Part shown: positions 8,968-17,932 of the stretch, piece by piece
Layout of the letters: every line of letters starts with the position of its first letter
How positions within the stretch are numbered: position 1 is the first letter of the stretch
Assembly: GCF_026240095.1 (NCBI RefSeq)
Contig: NZ_JAPIVG010000002.1
Span: forward strand, 310,001 to 374,000
Reading direction: 5' to 3'
From: Pedobacter sandarakinus
GTDB lineage: Bacteria; Bacteroidota; Bacteroidia; Sphingobacteriales; Sphingobacteriaceae
Length of the DNA: 64,000 bases
Made by a program: the position numbers and the translations under genes
Notes under the pieces: model-generated
The model's database searches: none
What the model saw: only the letters and a program-made list of their open reading frames with translations
Told to the model about the DNA's origin: nothing

Positions 8968-9788
8968 TATTTATTTGATACTGGATAATATGGCTTAGCA
9001 ATTAATCCCTCATCGCTAAAGAATCGCCACAAGCGAACATCCTTTATAGCTTTTTTAAGGGATGCTTTTTTATTGTCGATGTATATTTTATCTTGTATCA
9101 AACGTATTCCGTGGCTATAATCTGCCCAAAGATTGGTGTGTCTGTTGTAGACTGGTTGAATTGGTTTGCCATTTTGCTGGTGCCAGCCGTAGATAACAAC
9201 TCTAGCTGTTTGTTCTGCATAAATTTTATTAGATACTATGATATCTTTTTTATTTCCACTGGTTAGTTTTCCAGCGTAACTTTCTAATGTCGATAATTGT
9301 TTTCGCACACTGTCTGTATGTGCGACAAACACCGGCACAGTCGTCATAAGATCTGAGGGCGGGATGGGTTGTGGCTTAAGCTTGATTTCAGCATGTTTGT
9401 GAATGCGATCTACCAGTGTCTTTGTTGGCAGCGTACACTTTGTGAGGTTAGCGATCCGTTGAGCGAGGATCGGTGTCATAGGCATATAGACAAAGTCTGT
9501 ATCATTGCCTATTGCCAAATAATCTGGCAATACAAAAAAAGTAATTACACTGCCCTCAATCGTGTCGGTACATTTTACAAGCTTCCTAAGAAATTTAGGA
9601 ATATTTCCATGCCTTATTTCCTTAAAAATAAGCTTTTCCCGAGATTTTAAATTAATTGAGCCGTCTGAGATGACTTTCGCAAAGGCGGTGCCACCCAAGG
9701 CATTTTCACTTCGATCTTTCACCTTCAAAACCTGCGCTTGCAGGTTAAAGCTTATTAAGCAAAAAAATAAAAAAATGAACCGCTTCAT
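8964..9788 (-). CDS. Secreted protein of unknown function (274 aa)
   Basis: The first 19 residues form a signal peptide (MKRFIFLFFCLISFNLQAQ). The rest is soluble and shows no motif I recognise. The C-terminal half is rich in aromatic and basic residues (YGWHQQNGKPIQPVYNRHT, WADYSHGIRL, VRLWRFFSDEG). The stretch NRHTNLWADYSHGIRL, with paired histidines and an acidic residue, could form a catalytic or metal site, but that is speculation. The ATG directly follows the queG stop codon (9789-9791), so it is probably cotranscribed with queG, although a shared pathway is not evident. Confidence 0.75.
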   Translation of the reverse strand: MKRFIFLFFCLISFNLQAQVLKVKDRSENALGGTAFAKVISDGSINLKSREKLIFKEIRHGNIPKFLRKLVKCTDTIEGSVITFFVLPDYLAIGNDTDFVYMPMTPILAQRIANLTKCTLPTKTLVDRIHKHAEIKLKPQPIPPSDLMTTVPVFVAHTDSVRKQLSTLESYAGKLTSGNKKDIIVSNKIYAEQTARVVIYGWHQQNGKPIQPVYNRHTNLWADYSHGIRLIQDKIYIDNKKASLKKAIKDVRLWRFFSDEGLIAKPYYPVSNKY

Positions 9789-10721
9789 CTAGGTTTTTAA
9801 AAATTCAATATTTCTTTTTAAGCCCGCATACTTAGTTCGCTTAACCGCCGAACCCTTAAAAACCTTCTTAAAAACATCTTCCGTAATTTCAGTCAATGCT
9901 TTATGATCTAATTCCAGAAGACCTGTTTGTGGCCTAAATTCTTCTTCACGGTGAATCTTGGAGAATCTGTTCCAGGGGCAAACATCCTGACAGATGTCAC
10001 ATCCGAACATCCAATTATCCATCTTATCTTTGAACTCTGCAGGAATTTCGTTTTTCAACTCAATTGTGAGATAAGAAATGCACTTGGTTGCATCTACCAC
10101 TTGAGGCGCAATAATTGCTTCAGTCGGGCAAGCATCCAAGCACCTCGTACAAGTGCCGCAATGATCGGTTTTAAATGGTTGGTCATAATCAAGCGCTAAA
10201 TCAACAATTAATTCTGCCAGAAAGAAAAAAGATCCATCTTGCTTGCTGATGAGGTTTGAATTTTTACCCATCCACCCAATCCCGGATTTTTTGGCCCAAG
10301 CCCGATCTAGAACCGGTGCAGAGTCTACAAAAGCTCTCCCACATACCTCGCCTATTTGCTCCTCAATAAAATGGATAAGTGCTTTAAGTTTGGTTTTTAT
10401 TACTGTATGGTAGTCCTGCCCGTATGCATATTTTGAGATTTTTGGTGCGGCCTCATCACTTTGTGTTGCTGTTGTAAAATAATTTAACGAGAGGGATATT
10501 ACCGACTTGGCGCCATCTACCAATAATCGGGGATCTAGGCGTTTGTCAAAATAGTTTTCCATGTATTTCATTTCACCATGCCGATTGTTCTTCAACCAGG
10601 TCTCGAGTCTGGGCGCTTCTTCTTCTAGAAATTCAGCCTTTGCTATACCAACGTCCAGGAATCCCAGGCGTTTAGCCTCGGCTTTAATCATCTGACTATA
10701 TTTCGCTGGATTGTTGTACAC
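9789..10721 (-). CDS. queG: Epoxyqueuosine reductase QueG
   Basis: QueG carries out the last step of queuosine synthesis, reducing epoxyqueuosine in tRNA with cobalamin and two [4Fe-4S] clusters. Two ferredoxin-like cysteine sets are visible: [13 protein letters not shown] and [11 protein letters not shown]. The conserved VDSAPVLDR segment carries the proposed acid Asp, and [12 protein letters not shown] is also typical. The length of 310 residues is normal. The longest frame starts at GTG 10721, but a perfect -7 box on the minus strand (TATCTTTG, 10736-10729) ends only 7 nt before it, so either the mRNA is nearly leaderless or the true start is ATG 10691 ([11 protein letters not shown]). Confidence 0.93.
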   Translation of the reverse strand: MYNNPAKYSQMIKAEAKRLGFLDVGIAKAEFLEEEAPRLETWLKNNRHGEMKYMENYFDKRLDPRLLVDGAKSVISLSLNYFTTATQSDEAAPKISKYAYGQDYHTVIKTKLKALIHFIEEQIGEVCGRAFVDSAPVLDRAWAKKSGIGWMGKNSNLISKQDGSFFFLAELIVDLALDYDQPFKTDHCGTCTRCLDACPTEAIIAPQVVDATKCISYLTIELKNEIPAEFKDKMDNWMFGCDICQDVCPWNRFSKIHREEEFRPQTGLLELDHKALTEITEDVFKKVFKGSAVKRTKYAGLKRNIEFLKT

Positions 10722-10728
10722 AGAAACA

Positions 10729-10736
10729 CAAAGATA
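10729..10736 (-). promoter_or_regulatory. Bacteroidota -7 promoter box for queG
   Basis: The minus strand reads TATCTTTG, a full match to TAnnTTTG. The box ends 7 nt before GTG 10721 and 37 nt before ATG 10691. No convincing -33 TTG box was found. Confidence 0.5.
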
Positions 10737-10843
10737 AGGCTTACAATCAAAACATTTTTATCAATCGGCTGTTCTAACTACAGAAACTAGATTAATTAAC
10801 TGGGGTTTCTATCTTTAGATATTAACCATACGCTATTAAAAAA

Positions 10844-11050
10844 ATGGAAAACATAGATCCGCAACATACGGAATCAGGAGCAGCTCCTAAGCCGATAGAA
10901 AAAGATTACGAAAATCATAAGCAAGATCCAGGACCAGCTAAACCTGCGGTTACAGAGAAAGACGAAGATGGCGCCGGCTCGGTACTTAAATGGATTTTAC
11001 CAATCGCAGTAATTATTGGCATTATTGTGTGGTTTGCCTTAAGGAAATAA
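10844..11050 (+). CDS. Small tail-anchored membrane protein (68 aa)
   Basis: The first 45 residues are hydrophilic and rich in P, E, K and D (ENIDPQHTESGAAPKPIEKD and on). The end is a single membrane helix (VLKWILPIAVIIGIIVWFAL) closed by RK. This is the pattern of a tail-anchored small membrane protein. A near-consensus -7 box (TATCTTTA, 10810-10817) lies upstream and a clear intrinsic terminator follows, so it appears to be a single-gene transcription unit. I do not recognise a function. Confidence 0.7.
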   Translation: MENIDPQHTESGAAPKPIEKDYENHKQDPGPAKPAVTEKDEDGAGSVLKWILPIAVIIGIIVWFALRK

Positions 11051-11075
11051 TTAGCTTTAGATCAATTATAATGAG

Positions 11076-11106
11076 ATGCCGGTTGTTGATGCAACCGGCA
11101 TTTTTT
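11076..11106 (+). terminator. Intrinsic terminator after the 68-aa membrane protein
   Basis: A 10-bp stem, ATGCCGGTTG (11076-11085) with CAACCGGCAT (11092-11101), has a 6-nt loop and runs into a T-tract (11101-11106). It lies 25 nt after the small gene and just before the end of the convergent gene at 11111. Confidence 0.85.
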
Positions 11107-11110
11107 GTGC

Positions 11111-12619
11111 CTATTTTAGTAGGTTAACCTGGTAAAGGTCTTTTCTTCTATCTTTTAGAATCTTAACAGTTCCATAGTGATGGAGCTCATCAAGCAAATG
11201 GAGATCTACATCAACAACCAACACCATTTCGGTGTTCGGAGTAGCTTCAGCTTTTATCGCATTAGTAGGGAAAGCAAAATCTGATGGTGTAAACACTGCT
11301 GACTGTGCAAACTGAATATCCATATTGTTCACCTTTGGCAAATTACCTACACAGCCGGCAATTGCTACATAACATTCATTTTCTATAGCCCGTGCCTGTG
11401 CACAATGCCTCACCCGTGTGTAACCGTTTTGCGTATCTGTTAAAAAAGGAACAAATAAAATCTGCATTCCCTGGTCTGCATAAATCCGACTAAGCTCTGG
11501 GAACTCAACATCATAGCAAATAAGAATTCCTACTTTTCCACAATCGGTATCGAATACCTTTACCTTATCTCCACCTACCATTCCGTAATATTTCTGCTCG
11601 TTTGGTGTGATGTGAATCTTTCTATATTCGTCAATTTTACCTGTTCTGTGGCAAAGATAGGTGGCGTTGTACAGTCTTCCGCCGTCTAGCAAAGGCATAC
11701 TTCCAGTAATAATATTAACATTATAACTCAAAGCGTACTCATGCATTTTCTGTACAATCTCTTCAGTTTTTTCGGCGAGTTTTCTCATTGCCTCAATTTC
11801 TGGAAGATGATTATATGGTTGTAATAGGGGTGTATTAAATAGTTCAGGAAACATAATGAAGTCAGATTTGTAGCCGCTAACAGCATCTACAAAAAATTCA
11901 ACCTGCTCATAGAATGTCTCCATATCAGGGAATAAACGCATTTGCCACTGTACTAAACCTAAACGAATGGTCATTGCAGAACGTGCAGATGCATCAATTC
12001 CTTGATAGTAAATGTTGTTCCACTCAATTAACGTGGCATACTCTTTTGATTCCTTATCGCCAGGTAAGTAGTTTTTAAGCACCTTCCTAACGTGAAAATC
12101 ATTTGATATTTGAAATGTAAGCGTTGGGTCGTAAATTTCCTTGGCTTTCACCTTATCTATATATTGCCTCGGTGTTAAACTATCTGCGTGAGCGTGGTAG
12201 CCAGGGATTCTGCCTCCAGCGATAATACTTTTCAAATTTAAACTTTCGCAAAGCTCTTTTCTGGTTTCGTAAAGCCTCCTGCCAAGCCGCAGTCCTCGAT
12301 ATTCAGGGTGAACGAAAATTTCAATTCCATATAAGGTATCCCCATTCGGATCGTGGGTGGAAAATGAATAATCGCCTGTGATTAATTTGTAGGTATGTCT
12401 ATCCCCATATTCGTCATACTCTACAATAATAGATAATGAGCAAGCGACCACTTTCTCGTCTACTGCGATACAAAGTTGGCCTTCAGGAAAAATATTTATA
12501 AGCTTCGCGATGCTTGATTTAGGCCAAATCGATCCACCCATGCTATCATAGGCCTGGAGCATCGATTCTTTTAAATCTGCATAGTCTTCAAGTGTTAATT
12601 TACGTATTTCAATATTCAT
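11111..12619 (-). CDS. GNAT acetyltransferase fused to nitrilase-superfamily amidohydrolase
   Basis: This is a 502-residue fusion. Residues 1 to about 190 form a GNAT domain with the acetyl-CoA loop around HPEYRGLRLGRRLYE. From about residue 220 a carbon-nitrogen hydrolase domain follows with its triad in order: Glu in MFPELF, Lys in YRKIHIT, Cys in ILICYDVEFPE. This fusion is common in Bacteroidota. The nitrilase part would hydrolyse an amide and the GNAT part would acylate an amine, but the substrate is unknown. A near-consensus -7 box (TAAACTTG, minus strand 12655-12648) lies about 28 nt ahead of the ATG. It stands alone, convergent with the small membrane protein gene. Confidence 0.9.
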   Translation of the reverse strand: MNIEIRKLTLEDYADLKESMLQAYDSMGGSIWPKSSIAKLINIFPEGQLCIAVDEKVVACSLSIIVEYDEYGDRHTYKLITGDYSFSTHDPNGDTLYGIEIFVHPEYRGLRLGRRLYETRKELCESLNLKSIIAGGRIPGYHAHADSLTPRQYIDKVKAKEIYDPTLTFQISNDFHVRKVLKNYLPGDKESKEYATLIEWNNIYYQGIDASARSAMTIRLGLVQWQMRLFPDMETFYEQVEFFVDAVSGYKSDFIMFPELFNTPLLQPYNHLPEIEAMRKLAEKTEEIVQKMHEYALSYNVNIITGSMPLLDGGRLYNATYLCHRTGKIDEYRKIHITPNEQKYYGMVGGDKVKVFDTDCGKVGILICYDVEFPELSRIYADQGMQILFVPFLTDTQNGYTRVRHCAQARAIENECYVAIAGCVGNLPKVNNMDIQFAQSAVFTPSDFAFPTNAIKAEATPNTEMVLVVDVDLHLLDELHHYGTVKILKDRRKDLYQVNLLK

Positions 12620-12802
12620 AATGTTTGATTTCTACCATATGAACATACAAGTTTATGGAATGTTTGTAGATTTTGATATCATTCAAACTGACTGATAGCT
12701 GTTAAAGCAATAGCAGCACCAAATAGCAGCAACTATTATTTCATAACATTCATCATTAAAATGAAGAAAGTTGTTTATTAATTTGTCGCTTCGCAAATTA
12801 TA

Positions 12803-13825
12803 TTAAAATAATTTTCCGGTTTGTCCGGGGAAATTTCTCTTCAGGTGTTTATAAGCGGCCTCTGTCACTTCTCTACCTCTGGAGGTGCGCATGATGTATC
12901 CTTCCTGAATCAGGAATGGTTCGTAAACTTCTTCAATAGTTCCTTCATCTTCTCCAACAGCCGTAGCAATTGTTTTTAAACCAACAGGTCCCCCTTTAAA
13001 TTTGTCGATGATCGTCGAGAGAATTTTATTATCCATTTCATCCAAACCATGTTCATCAACATTAAGTGCGTTTAGTGCATAATTTGCAATTGCAGGATCT
13101 ATATTGCCAGTACCTTTAATTTGAGCAAAATCTCTGGTACGCCTCAATAAAGCGTTGGCAATACGTGGCGTTCCCCGACTTCGACGGGCGATTTCGAAAG
13201 CACCTTCATCGCTTATTGGTGTATTTAATATTTCAGATGATCGAAGTACAATAGTTGTGAGCAGCTTGGCATCATAGTAAGCCAAACGGCAGTTGATACC
13301 AAACCGTGCCCGCAGTGGCGCCGTAAGTAATCCCGAACGTGTTGTAGCACCAACTAATGTAAATGGGTTAAGTGATATCTGCACTGAACGGGCATTCGGA
13401 CCTGTTTCCAGCATGATATCGATTTTAAAATCTTCCATGGCAGAATACAGATATTCTTCAACTAATGGCGATAAACGGTGAATCTCATCTATAAATAAAA
13501 TGTCACCCTCATCCAATCCTGTCAGAAGCCCAGCTAAGTCGCCAGGCTTGTCTAAAACAGGCCCTGAGGTTACCTTAATTCCGGCACCCATTTCATTAGC
13601 AATAATATAGGAAAGCGTGGTTTTGCCTAAACCCGGGGGACCGTGTAAAAGAACATGATCTAAGGCTTCACCACGAAGTTTCGCAGCTTGAACGAAGATC
13701 CTTAGATTTTCCATAACTTTTTCCTGACCGGTAAAGTCTTCAAAAGCTTGTGGCCTTAGCACCCGTTCAATATCGCGATCGGTAGGGCTAAGGTTGTTTG
13801 CGTCTGGATCAAGATTTTCGTTCAT
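12803..13825 (-). CDS. ruvB: Holliday junction branch-migration helicase RuvB
   Basis: RuvB is the AAA+ motor that, with RuvA, drives branch migration of Holliday junctions. Visible are Walker A ([10 protein letters not shown], starting at residue 62), Walker B ([10 protein letters not shown]), the sensor region [11 protein letters not shown] and arginine finger region (APLRARFG), and the C-terminal winged-helix DNA-binding domain ([15 protein letters not shown]). The length of 340 residues is normal. On the minus strand a perfect -7 box (TATATTTG, 13837-13830) ends 4 nt before the ATG, suggesting a leaderless or near-leaderless mRNA. The dehydrogenase gene upstream ends only 31 nt away, so read-through is also possible. 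Confidence 0.97.
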   Translation of the reverse strand: MNENLDPDANNLSPTDRDIERVLRPQAFEDFTGQEKVMENLRIFVQAAKLRGEALDHVLLHGPPGLGKTTLSYIIANEMGAGIKVTSGPVLDKPGDLAGLLTGLDEGDILFIDEIHRLSPLVEEYLYSAMEDFKIDIMLETGPNARSVQISLNPFTLVGATTRSGLLTAPLRARFGINCRLAYYDAKLLTTIVLRSSEILNTPISDEGAFEIARRSRGTPRIANALLRRTRDFAQIKGTGNIDPAIANYALNALNVDEHGLDEMDNKILSTIIDKFKGGPVGLKTIATAVGEDEGTIEEVYEPFLIQEGYIMRTSRGREVTEAAYKHLKRNFPGQTGKLF

Positions 13826-13829
13826 GAAG

Positions 13830-13837
13830 CAAATATA
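13830..13837 (-). promoter_or_regulatory. Bacteroidota -7 promoter box immediately before ruvB
   Basis: The minus strand reads TATATTTG, a full match to TAnnTTTG, ending 4 nt before the ruvB ATG. If used, transcription would begin at or next to the start codon. Confidence 0.45.
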
Positions 13838-13856
13838 AAATTAAATGCTAAAAAAA

Positions 13857-14753
13857 TTAGGATTTTTGAAATTTCCTGGATACAAATACATCTTTTGTGC
13901 CAGTGGTATATTGATAGAATCCTTCGCCAGTTTTAACGCCTTTCTTACCCGCTGCCACCATATTCACTAATAAAGGACAAGGGGCATATTTAGGGTTACC
14001 AAAACCTTGATGGAGGACGTTTAAAATGGCTAAACAAACATCTAAACCTATAAAATCTGCCAACTGTAAAGGCCCCATTGGATGCGCCATGCCTAGCTTC
14101 ATTACGGTATCGATTTCATTAACGCCCGCAACACCTTCAAATAAAGTATAAATGGCTTCGTTAATCATCGGCATTAAGATCCTGTTGGCCACGAAGCCAG
14201 GGTAATCGTTTACTTCAACCGGGGCTTTTTGCAAATGCTCCGAAAGGTCCATGATGGTCTGTGTAGTTTCGTCGCTTGTTTGGTAACCACGAATTACCTC
14301 AACCAATTTCATTACTGGTACCGGGTTCATAAAATGCATGCCTATAACCTTTTCTCCACGATTGGTTGCAGCAGCAATTTGAGTAATGGATATGGAGGAT
14401 GTATTGGAAGCTAAAATACAATCAGCCGGTGCGAATGTGTCTAGTTCTTTAAATATCTTTAATTTTAAATCGCTGTTTTCTGTGGCTGCCTCCACAACGA
14501 GATCGGCATTTTGCACTCCTTGCTGTATCGCGGTAAAAGTGTTGATGTTGTTCAAGGTAGCTAACTTTTGCTCTTCTGTTATGGTTCCTTTACCCACCTG
14601 CCTGTCGAGGTTTTTGCTAATGGTCTGGATCGCTTTATTCAGGGCATCCTGATTCACATCAACCAGACTTACCTTAAAATTATGCTGCGCAAATACATGC
14701 GCAATACCATTACCCATTGTTCCTGATCCTATTACTGAAATGTTATTTATCAT
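13857..14753 (-). CDS. hbd: 3-hydroxybutyryl-CoA dehydrogenase
   Basis: This 298-residue protein oxidises or reduces 3-hydroxyacyl-CoA with NAD(P). The N-terminal Rossmann motif is GSGTMG (residues 9-14). The ASNTSSISITQIA segment, the catalytic His-Glu region (GMHFMNPVPVMKLVEVI) and the C-terminal domain (PGFVANRILMPMINEAI, ending KTGEGFYQY) are all typical. It lacks a hydratase domain, so it is the single-function short form. The ATG overlaps an AACCAAA box (TAACCAA joined to ATG). It could serve fatty-acid or amino-acid breakdown or butyryl-CoA formation; no partner genes lie next to it. Confidence 0.92.
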   Translation of the reverse strand: MINNISVIGSGTMGNGIAHVFAQHNFKVSLVDVNQDALNKAIQTISKNLDRQVGKGTITEEQKLATLNNINTFTAIQQGVQNADLVVEAATENSDLKLKIFKELDTFAPADCILASNTSSISITQIAAATNRGEKVIGMHFMNPVPVMKLVEVIRGYQTSDETTQTIMDLSEHLQKAPVEVNDYPGFVANRILMPMINEAIYTLFEGVAGVNEIDTVMKLGMAHPMGPLQLADFIGLDVCLAILNVLHQGFGNPKYAPCPLLVNMVAAGKKGVKTGEGFYQYTTGTKDVFVSRKFQKS

Positions 14754-14883
14754 TTGGTTAGTATTAATCGTATTATAAACGAGATAAGATTGTTTCCGTC
14801 ATAACTATTTATTTGTGGAATGATGATAGATACATCATATCTAGAACCTACAGGTGCTAAGATCCCATACCGCTAAGCGCCGG

Positions 14884-15534
14884 TTATGGTGCCAACCTAT
14901 TTTTTACCCAACTGCCTTTTATCAATTCAAAGTTAATTCGATCGTGTAAACGGCTACGGCGGCCTTGCCAAAATTCTATTCTGGTTGGCTTAACAATGTA
15001 TCCGCCCCAATGTGCTGGTTTAGTGATTAACTTTCCTTCGCTTTTATTCTTTAAATCTTCAAACCTTTCTTCTAATACTGCACGATCTGGAATTACCTGG
15101 CTTTGCGGAGATGCTACCGCTCCAATCTGGCTTGCAATTGGGCGTGTAATGAAATAAGCTTCTGAGGTTTCTTTATCTAATTTTTCTACAACACCTTCTA
15201 TGCGTACCTGCCGTTCCAAATCTGGCCAAAAGAAAACAAGGGCGGCATAAGGGTTGCGTTTCAATTGTTTACCTTTTGCGCTTAAGTAGTTGGTAAAAAA
15301 CCTGAATCCATCATCATCAACACCCTTTAGCAATACGATTCTCGCATCAGGTCTTCCAGATTTATCCGCGGTCGCCAGCGTCATTACATTAGGTTCATAA
15401 ACCTGAGCCGTAACAGCATCATCAAACCACTTTTTGAATTGAGTAATAGGATTGTTATCTACGTCAGACGCATCTAACGTGGCGCCCTTATAATCTTGGC
15501 GCAGGTTTTGTAGAAATTCATTAGTAACTTGCAT
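14884..15534 (-). CDS. pdxH: Pyridoxamine 5'-phosphate oxidase
   Basis: PdxH oxidises pyridoxine or pyridoxamine phosphate to pyridoxal phosphate using FMN. Recognisable parts are the N-terminal FKKWFDDAV, the FMN-binding RIVLLKGVDDDGFRFFTNY, the QVRIEGVVEKL strand and the C-terminal signature WQGRRSRLHDR with the terminal NRLAP. The frame is open to 15567, but ATG 15534 (MQVTNEFLQNLR) gives the usual length of 216 residues. A perfect minus-strand -7 box (TATTTTTG, 15545-15538) ends 3 nt before this ATG, which argues against the longer start and suggests a leaderless transcript. The gene is divergent from the YqgE/AlgH gene. Confidence 0.95.
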   Translation of the reverse strand: MQVTNEFLQNLRQDYKGATLDASDVDNNPITQFKKWFDDAVTAQVYEPNVMTLATADKSGRPDARIVLLKGVDDDGFRFFTNYLSAKGKQLKRNPYAALVFFWPDLERQVRIEGVVEKLDKETSEAYFITRPIASQIGAVASPQSQVIPDRAVLEERFEDLKNKSEGKLITKPAHWGGYIVKPTRIEFWQGRRSRLHDRINFELIKGSWVKNRLAP

Positions 15535-15537
15535 AAA

Positions 15538-15545
15538 CAAAAATA
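15538..15545 (-). promoter_or_regulatory. Bacteroidota -7 promoter box immediately before pdxH
   Basis: The minus strand reads TATTTTTG, matching TAnnTTTG, 3 nt before ATG 15534. It overlaps the longer possible reading frame, supporting the shorter start. Confidence 0.45.
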
Positions 15546-15579
15546 GGCATCTTTTATGGTGCTGCAAATGATTATCGTC

Positions 15580-16143
15580 ATGCTTAACAATATAAAACCA
15601 AAAACAGGTCGTTTATTGATCTCAGAACCATTCATGTCTGATCCTAATTTTAAAAGATCTGTTGTTTTATTAACGGAACATGGAATTGATGGATCTGTAG
15701 GATATATTTTAAACCAAGTGGGTAATTTGATTCTCAAAGATGTTATTCTGGATTTGTGGGAAGCACACCATAATATTTATTTTGGCGGACCAGTTGCTGC
15801 AGATACACTCCACTTTATACATTGCGCATACGATAAATTACAGAGCGGAGAGCCAATAGGCAATGGATTGTACTGGGGAGGCAGTTTCGACACGCTGAAA
15901 ATGCTCATAAATAATAATGCCATCGATGAAAATGAGGTAAAATTTTTTATGGGTTATTCTGGTTGGGATAACGGGCAGCTAGAACGAGAAATTGAGCAAA
16001 ATGCCTGGATGGTGAGCGACATTTTTCATACAGACGTTATTTTTGGAAAAGATGATGAGCAGCTGTGGAGAGATGTAATTGTAAACTTGGGTCCGAAATA
16101 TGCGCATGTAAGTAACTTCCCGATAGACCCAAGCTTGAACTAG
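15580..16143 (+). CDS. YqgE/AlgH family protein (DUF179)
   Basis: The family signature is clear: KTGRLLISEPFMSDPNFKRS, VVLLTEHGIDGSVGYILNQ, the YFGGPV motif and FFMGYSGWDNGQLEREI. The family is widespread and linked to regulation in Pseudomonas (AlgH), but its biochemical role is not settled. Three in-frame ATGs occur (15556, 15568, 15580). I chose 15580 because MLNNIKPKTGRLL matches the usual length of the N-terminus, giving 187 residues. It is cytoplasmic, with no signal or membrane segments, and is divergent from pdxH with only 45 nt between the chosen starts. Confidence 0.9.
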   Translation: MLNNIKPKTGRLLISEPFMSDPNFKRSVVLLTEHGIDGSVGYILNQVGNLILKDVILDLWEAHHNIYFGGPVAADTLHFIHCAYDKLQSGEPIGNGLYWGGSFDTLKMLINNNAIDENEVKFFMGYSGWDNGQLEREIEQNAWMVSDIFHTDVIFGKDDEQLWRDVIVNLGPKYAHVSNFPIDPSLN

Positions 16144-16187
16144 ACACTAGATCTAATCGGGGGCTCGAAAACAATAGCTGTGGTGAG

Positions 16188-16685
16188 CTACATTTCCGCA
16201 GCGCTTTCCTCAACTTTCCTCCTTAATTCATCTTTATAATCCTGCATCATCGCGGTTAAAGTTTCATCAGCAGTTGCCAGTATTTGCACCGCAAGTAAAC
16301 CCGCATTTTTAGCGGCATTCAACGCTACCGTTGCAACGGGAATTCCGTTTGGCATTTGTAAAATCGATAAAATACTATCCCAGCCATCAATAGAATTTGA
16401 TGATTTTACCGGTACGCCAATTACAGGAAGGGTAGTAATTGAGGCAACCATACCAGGTAAATGCGCAGCACCGCCAGCACCTGCAATAATAACTTTTAGC
16501 CCCTTTTGGTGTGCATCTTTGGCATAGTCGAACATGCGTTCGGGTGTTCTATGTGCAGAGACAACGGTTATTTCATAGCTGATTCCGAACGCTCCTAATA
16601 CGTCTGCCGCATCTTGCATCACGGGCAGATCTGATTTACTTCCCATAATTATTCCTACTAAAGCGGCTGATTTCGGTTGCTCCAT
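16188..16685 (-). CDS. purE: N5-carboxyaminoimidazole ribonucleotide mutase PurE
   Basis: PurE converts N5-CAIR to CAIR in purine synthesis and works right after PurK. Signature elements are [12 protein letters not shown] (substrate Ser/Asp loop), [11 protein letters not shown] (catalytic His) and the [11 protein letters not shown] and [18 protein letters not shown] segments. The length of 165 residues is normal for the class I enzyme. It lies 54 nt after purK on the same strand, so the two form an operon in pathway order. Confidence 0.97.
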   Translation of the reverse strand: MEQPKSAALVGIIMGSKSDLPVMQDAADVLGAFGISYEITVVSAHRTPERMFDYAKDAHQKGLKVIIAGAGGAAHLPGMVASITTLPVIGVPVKSSNSIDGWDSILSILQMPNGIPVATVALNAAKNAGLLAVQILATADETLTAMMQDYKDELRRKVEESAAEM

Positions 16686-16739
16686 GTTGCGATTTATTTA
16701 TGCTATTGGTTTTAAATTTTCTGTCTTAATTCTGATTGG

Positions 16740-17879
16740 TTAGGCAAGTACTTTTAATGTATTTTGTACATATCTGGCCTTTTCGATAGCTTTATCTCTA
16801 TCAATATCTACAATGGTAACGTGGCCCATTTTGCGGAATGGCTTGGTATATTTCTTACCATAAAGATGTACAAATACACCATCGATCGCTAAAACTTTTT
16901 CCAGGTTTTCGTACCTCGCAACCCCCTCAGATCCTTTTTCGCCAAGTAGGTTAATCATAATTGCATTTGTAATACTACTGGTATCGCCTAAGGGGAGATT
17001 ATAAATGGCACGTAAGTGTTGTTCAAACTGCGAAACATAATTTCCTTCGATGGTTTGGTGGCCACTATTGTGTGGTCTTGGCGCAACTTCATTCACAAGG
17101 ATTTCGCCATCGCTGCAAACAAACATTTCGACTGCCAGAATCCCGGTAATATTCATTGATGAAGCAATATTCTTGGCAATATTATCTGCCTTTTCTTGTA
17201 AACTTTCTGCATATGTAGAAGGCGAAATTAGGAATTCCACAAGGTTAGCCTCTGGATTAAATTCCATCTCGACCATAGGGAATGTTTTCATGTCTCCATT
17301 ACTGTTTCTTGCTACAATAACGGCAACCTCTTTTTCAAATTCCACCAGTTTTTCGATGATACATGGTGCATCAAATGCGTTTTCAAGGTCAGCTGAACTA
17401 TTAATGCGCATTACGCCTTTGCCATCGTAACCATCTTTCCTTAACTTCAAAATATAAGGGAAAGGAATCTGGCTATTTTCTAAATCTTCTTTCGTATTTA
17501 CAATTTGAAAAGGAGATGTTGGAATATCGTTTTCCTTGAAGAACTGCTTTTGCACTCCTTTGTCTTGGATTAGTCTGATGACCCTTGCCTGAGGGAAAAC
17601 TTTTTTTCCTTCTTTTTCCAGTTGCTCTAGTGCATCAATATTTACTTTTTCTATTTCGATAGTTATTACATCTGCTTTTTTCCCGAAATTGTAAACAGTA
17701 TCGAAATCGGTAATTGAACCATTTTCGAAAGAATTGCAGATGTGCTTGCATGGTGCATCTGGATCTGGGTCTAGCACTAGAGAAGTAACATTATAATTTA
17801 TTGCCTGCTGGATAAGCATTCTACCTAATTGCCCACCACCTAATATACCTAGTTTTAATTCGCTAATCTGTTTTGCCAT
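16740..17879 (-). CDS. purK: N5-carboxyaminoimidazole ribonucleotide synthase PurK
   Basis: PurK uses ATP and bicarbonate to make N5-CAIR from AIR. The ATP-grasp architecture is visible: N-terminal LGILGGGQLGRMLIQ, the ATP-binding YILKLRKDGYDGKGVM, and the metal-binding EMFVCSDGEILVNEVAPRPHNSGH. The frame is open to 17909, but ATG 17879 (MAKQISELKLGIL) is the sensible start and gives 379 residues. Its promoter box (TACTTTTG, minus strand 17914-17907) is one arm of an 18-bp palindrome whose other arm is the promoter box of the divergent flavoprotein gene. purE follows. Confidence 0.97.
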   Translation of the reverse strand: MAKQISELKLGILGGGQLGRMLIQQAINYNVTSLVLDPDPDAPCKHICNSFENGSITDFDTVYNFGKKADVITIEIEKVNIDALEQLEKEGKKVFPQARVIRLIQDKGVQKQFFKENDIPTSPFQIVNTKEDLENSQIPFPYILKLRKDGYDGKGVMRINSSADLENAFDAPCIIEKLVEFEKEVAVIVARNSNGDMKTFPMVEMEFNPEANLVEFLISPSTYAESLQEKADNIAKNIASSMNITGILAVEMFVCSDGEILVNEVAPRPHNSGHQTIEGNYVSQFEQHLRAIYNLPLGDTSSITNAIMINLLGEKGSEGVARYENLEKVLAIDGVFVHLYGKKYTKPFRKMGHVTIVDIDRDKAIEKARYVQNTLKVLA

Positions 17880-17896
17880 GCGCTTGAAAATAATGC

Positions 17897-17914
17897 TACT
17901 TTTGCACAAAAGTA
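17897..17914. promoter_or_regulatory. Palindrome made of two head-on -7 promoter boxes (purK and flavoprotein gene)
   Basis: The 18 bases TACTTTTGCACAAAAGTA form a perfect palindrome. The plus strand carries TACTTTTG (17897-17904), 28 nt before ATG 17933. The minus strand carries the same octamer (17914-17907), 27 nt before ATG 17879. Both match TAnnTTTG. The two start sites would fall inside or next to the opposite box, so polymerase binding should be mutually exclusive. Confidence 0.6.
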
Positions 17915-17932
17915 ACCATAAAAATTTTATTG

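Noticed and set aside
12774-12802. Inverted repeat AATTTG...CAAATT after ruvB as a terminator
   Set aside because: The stem is short and AT-rich, and the downstream minus-strand sequence has no T-run.
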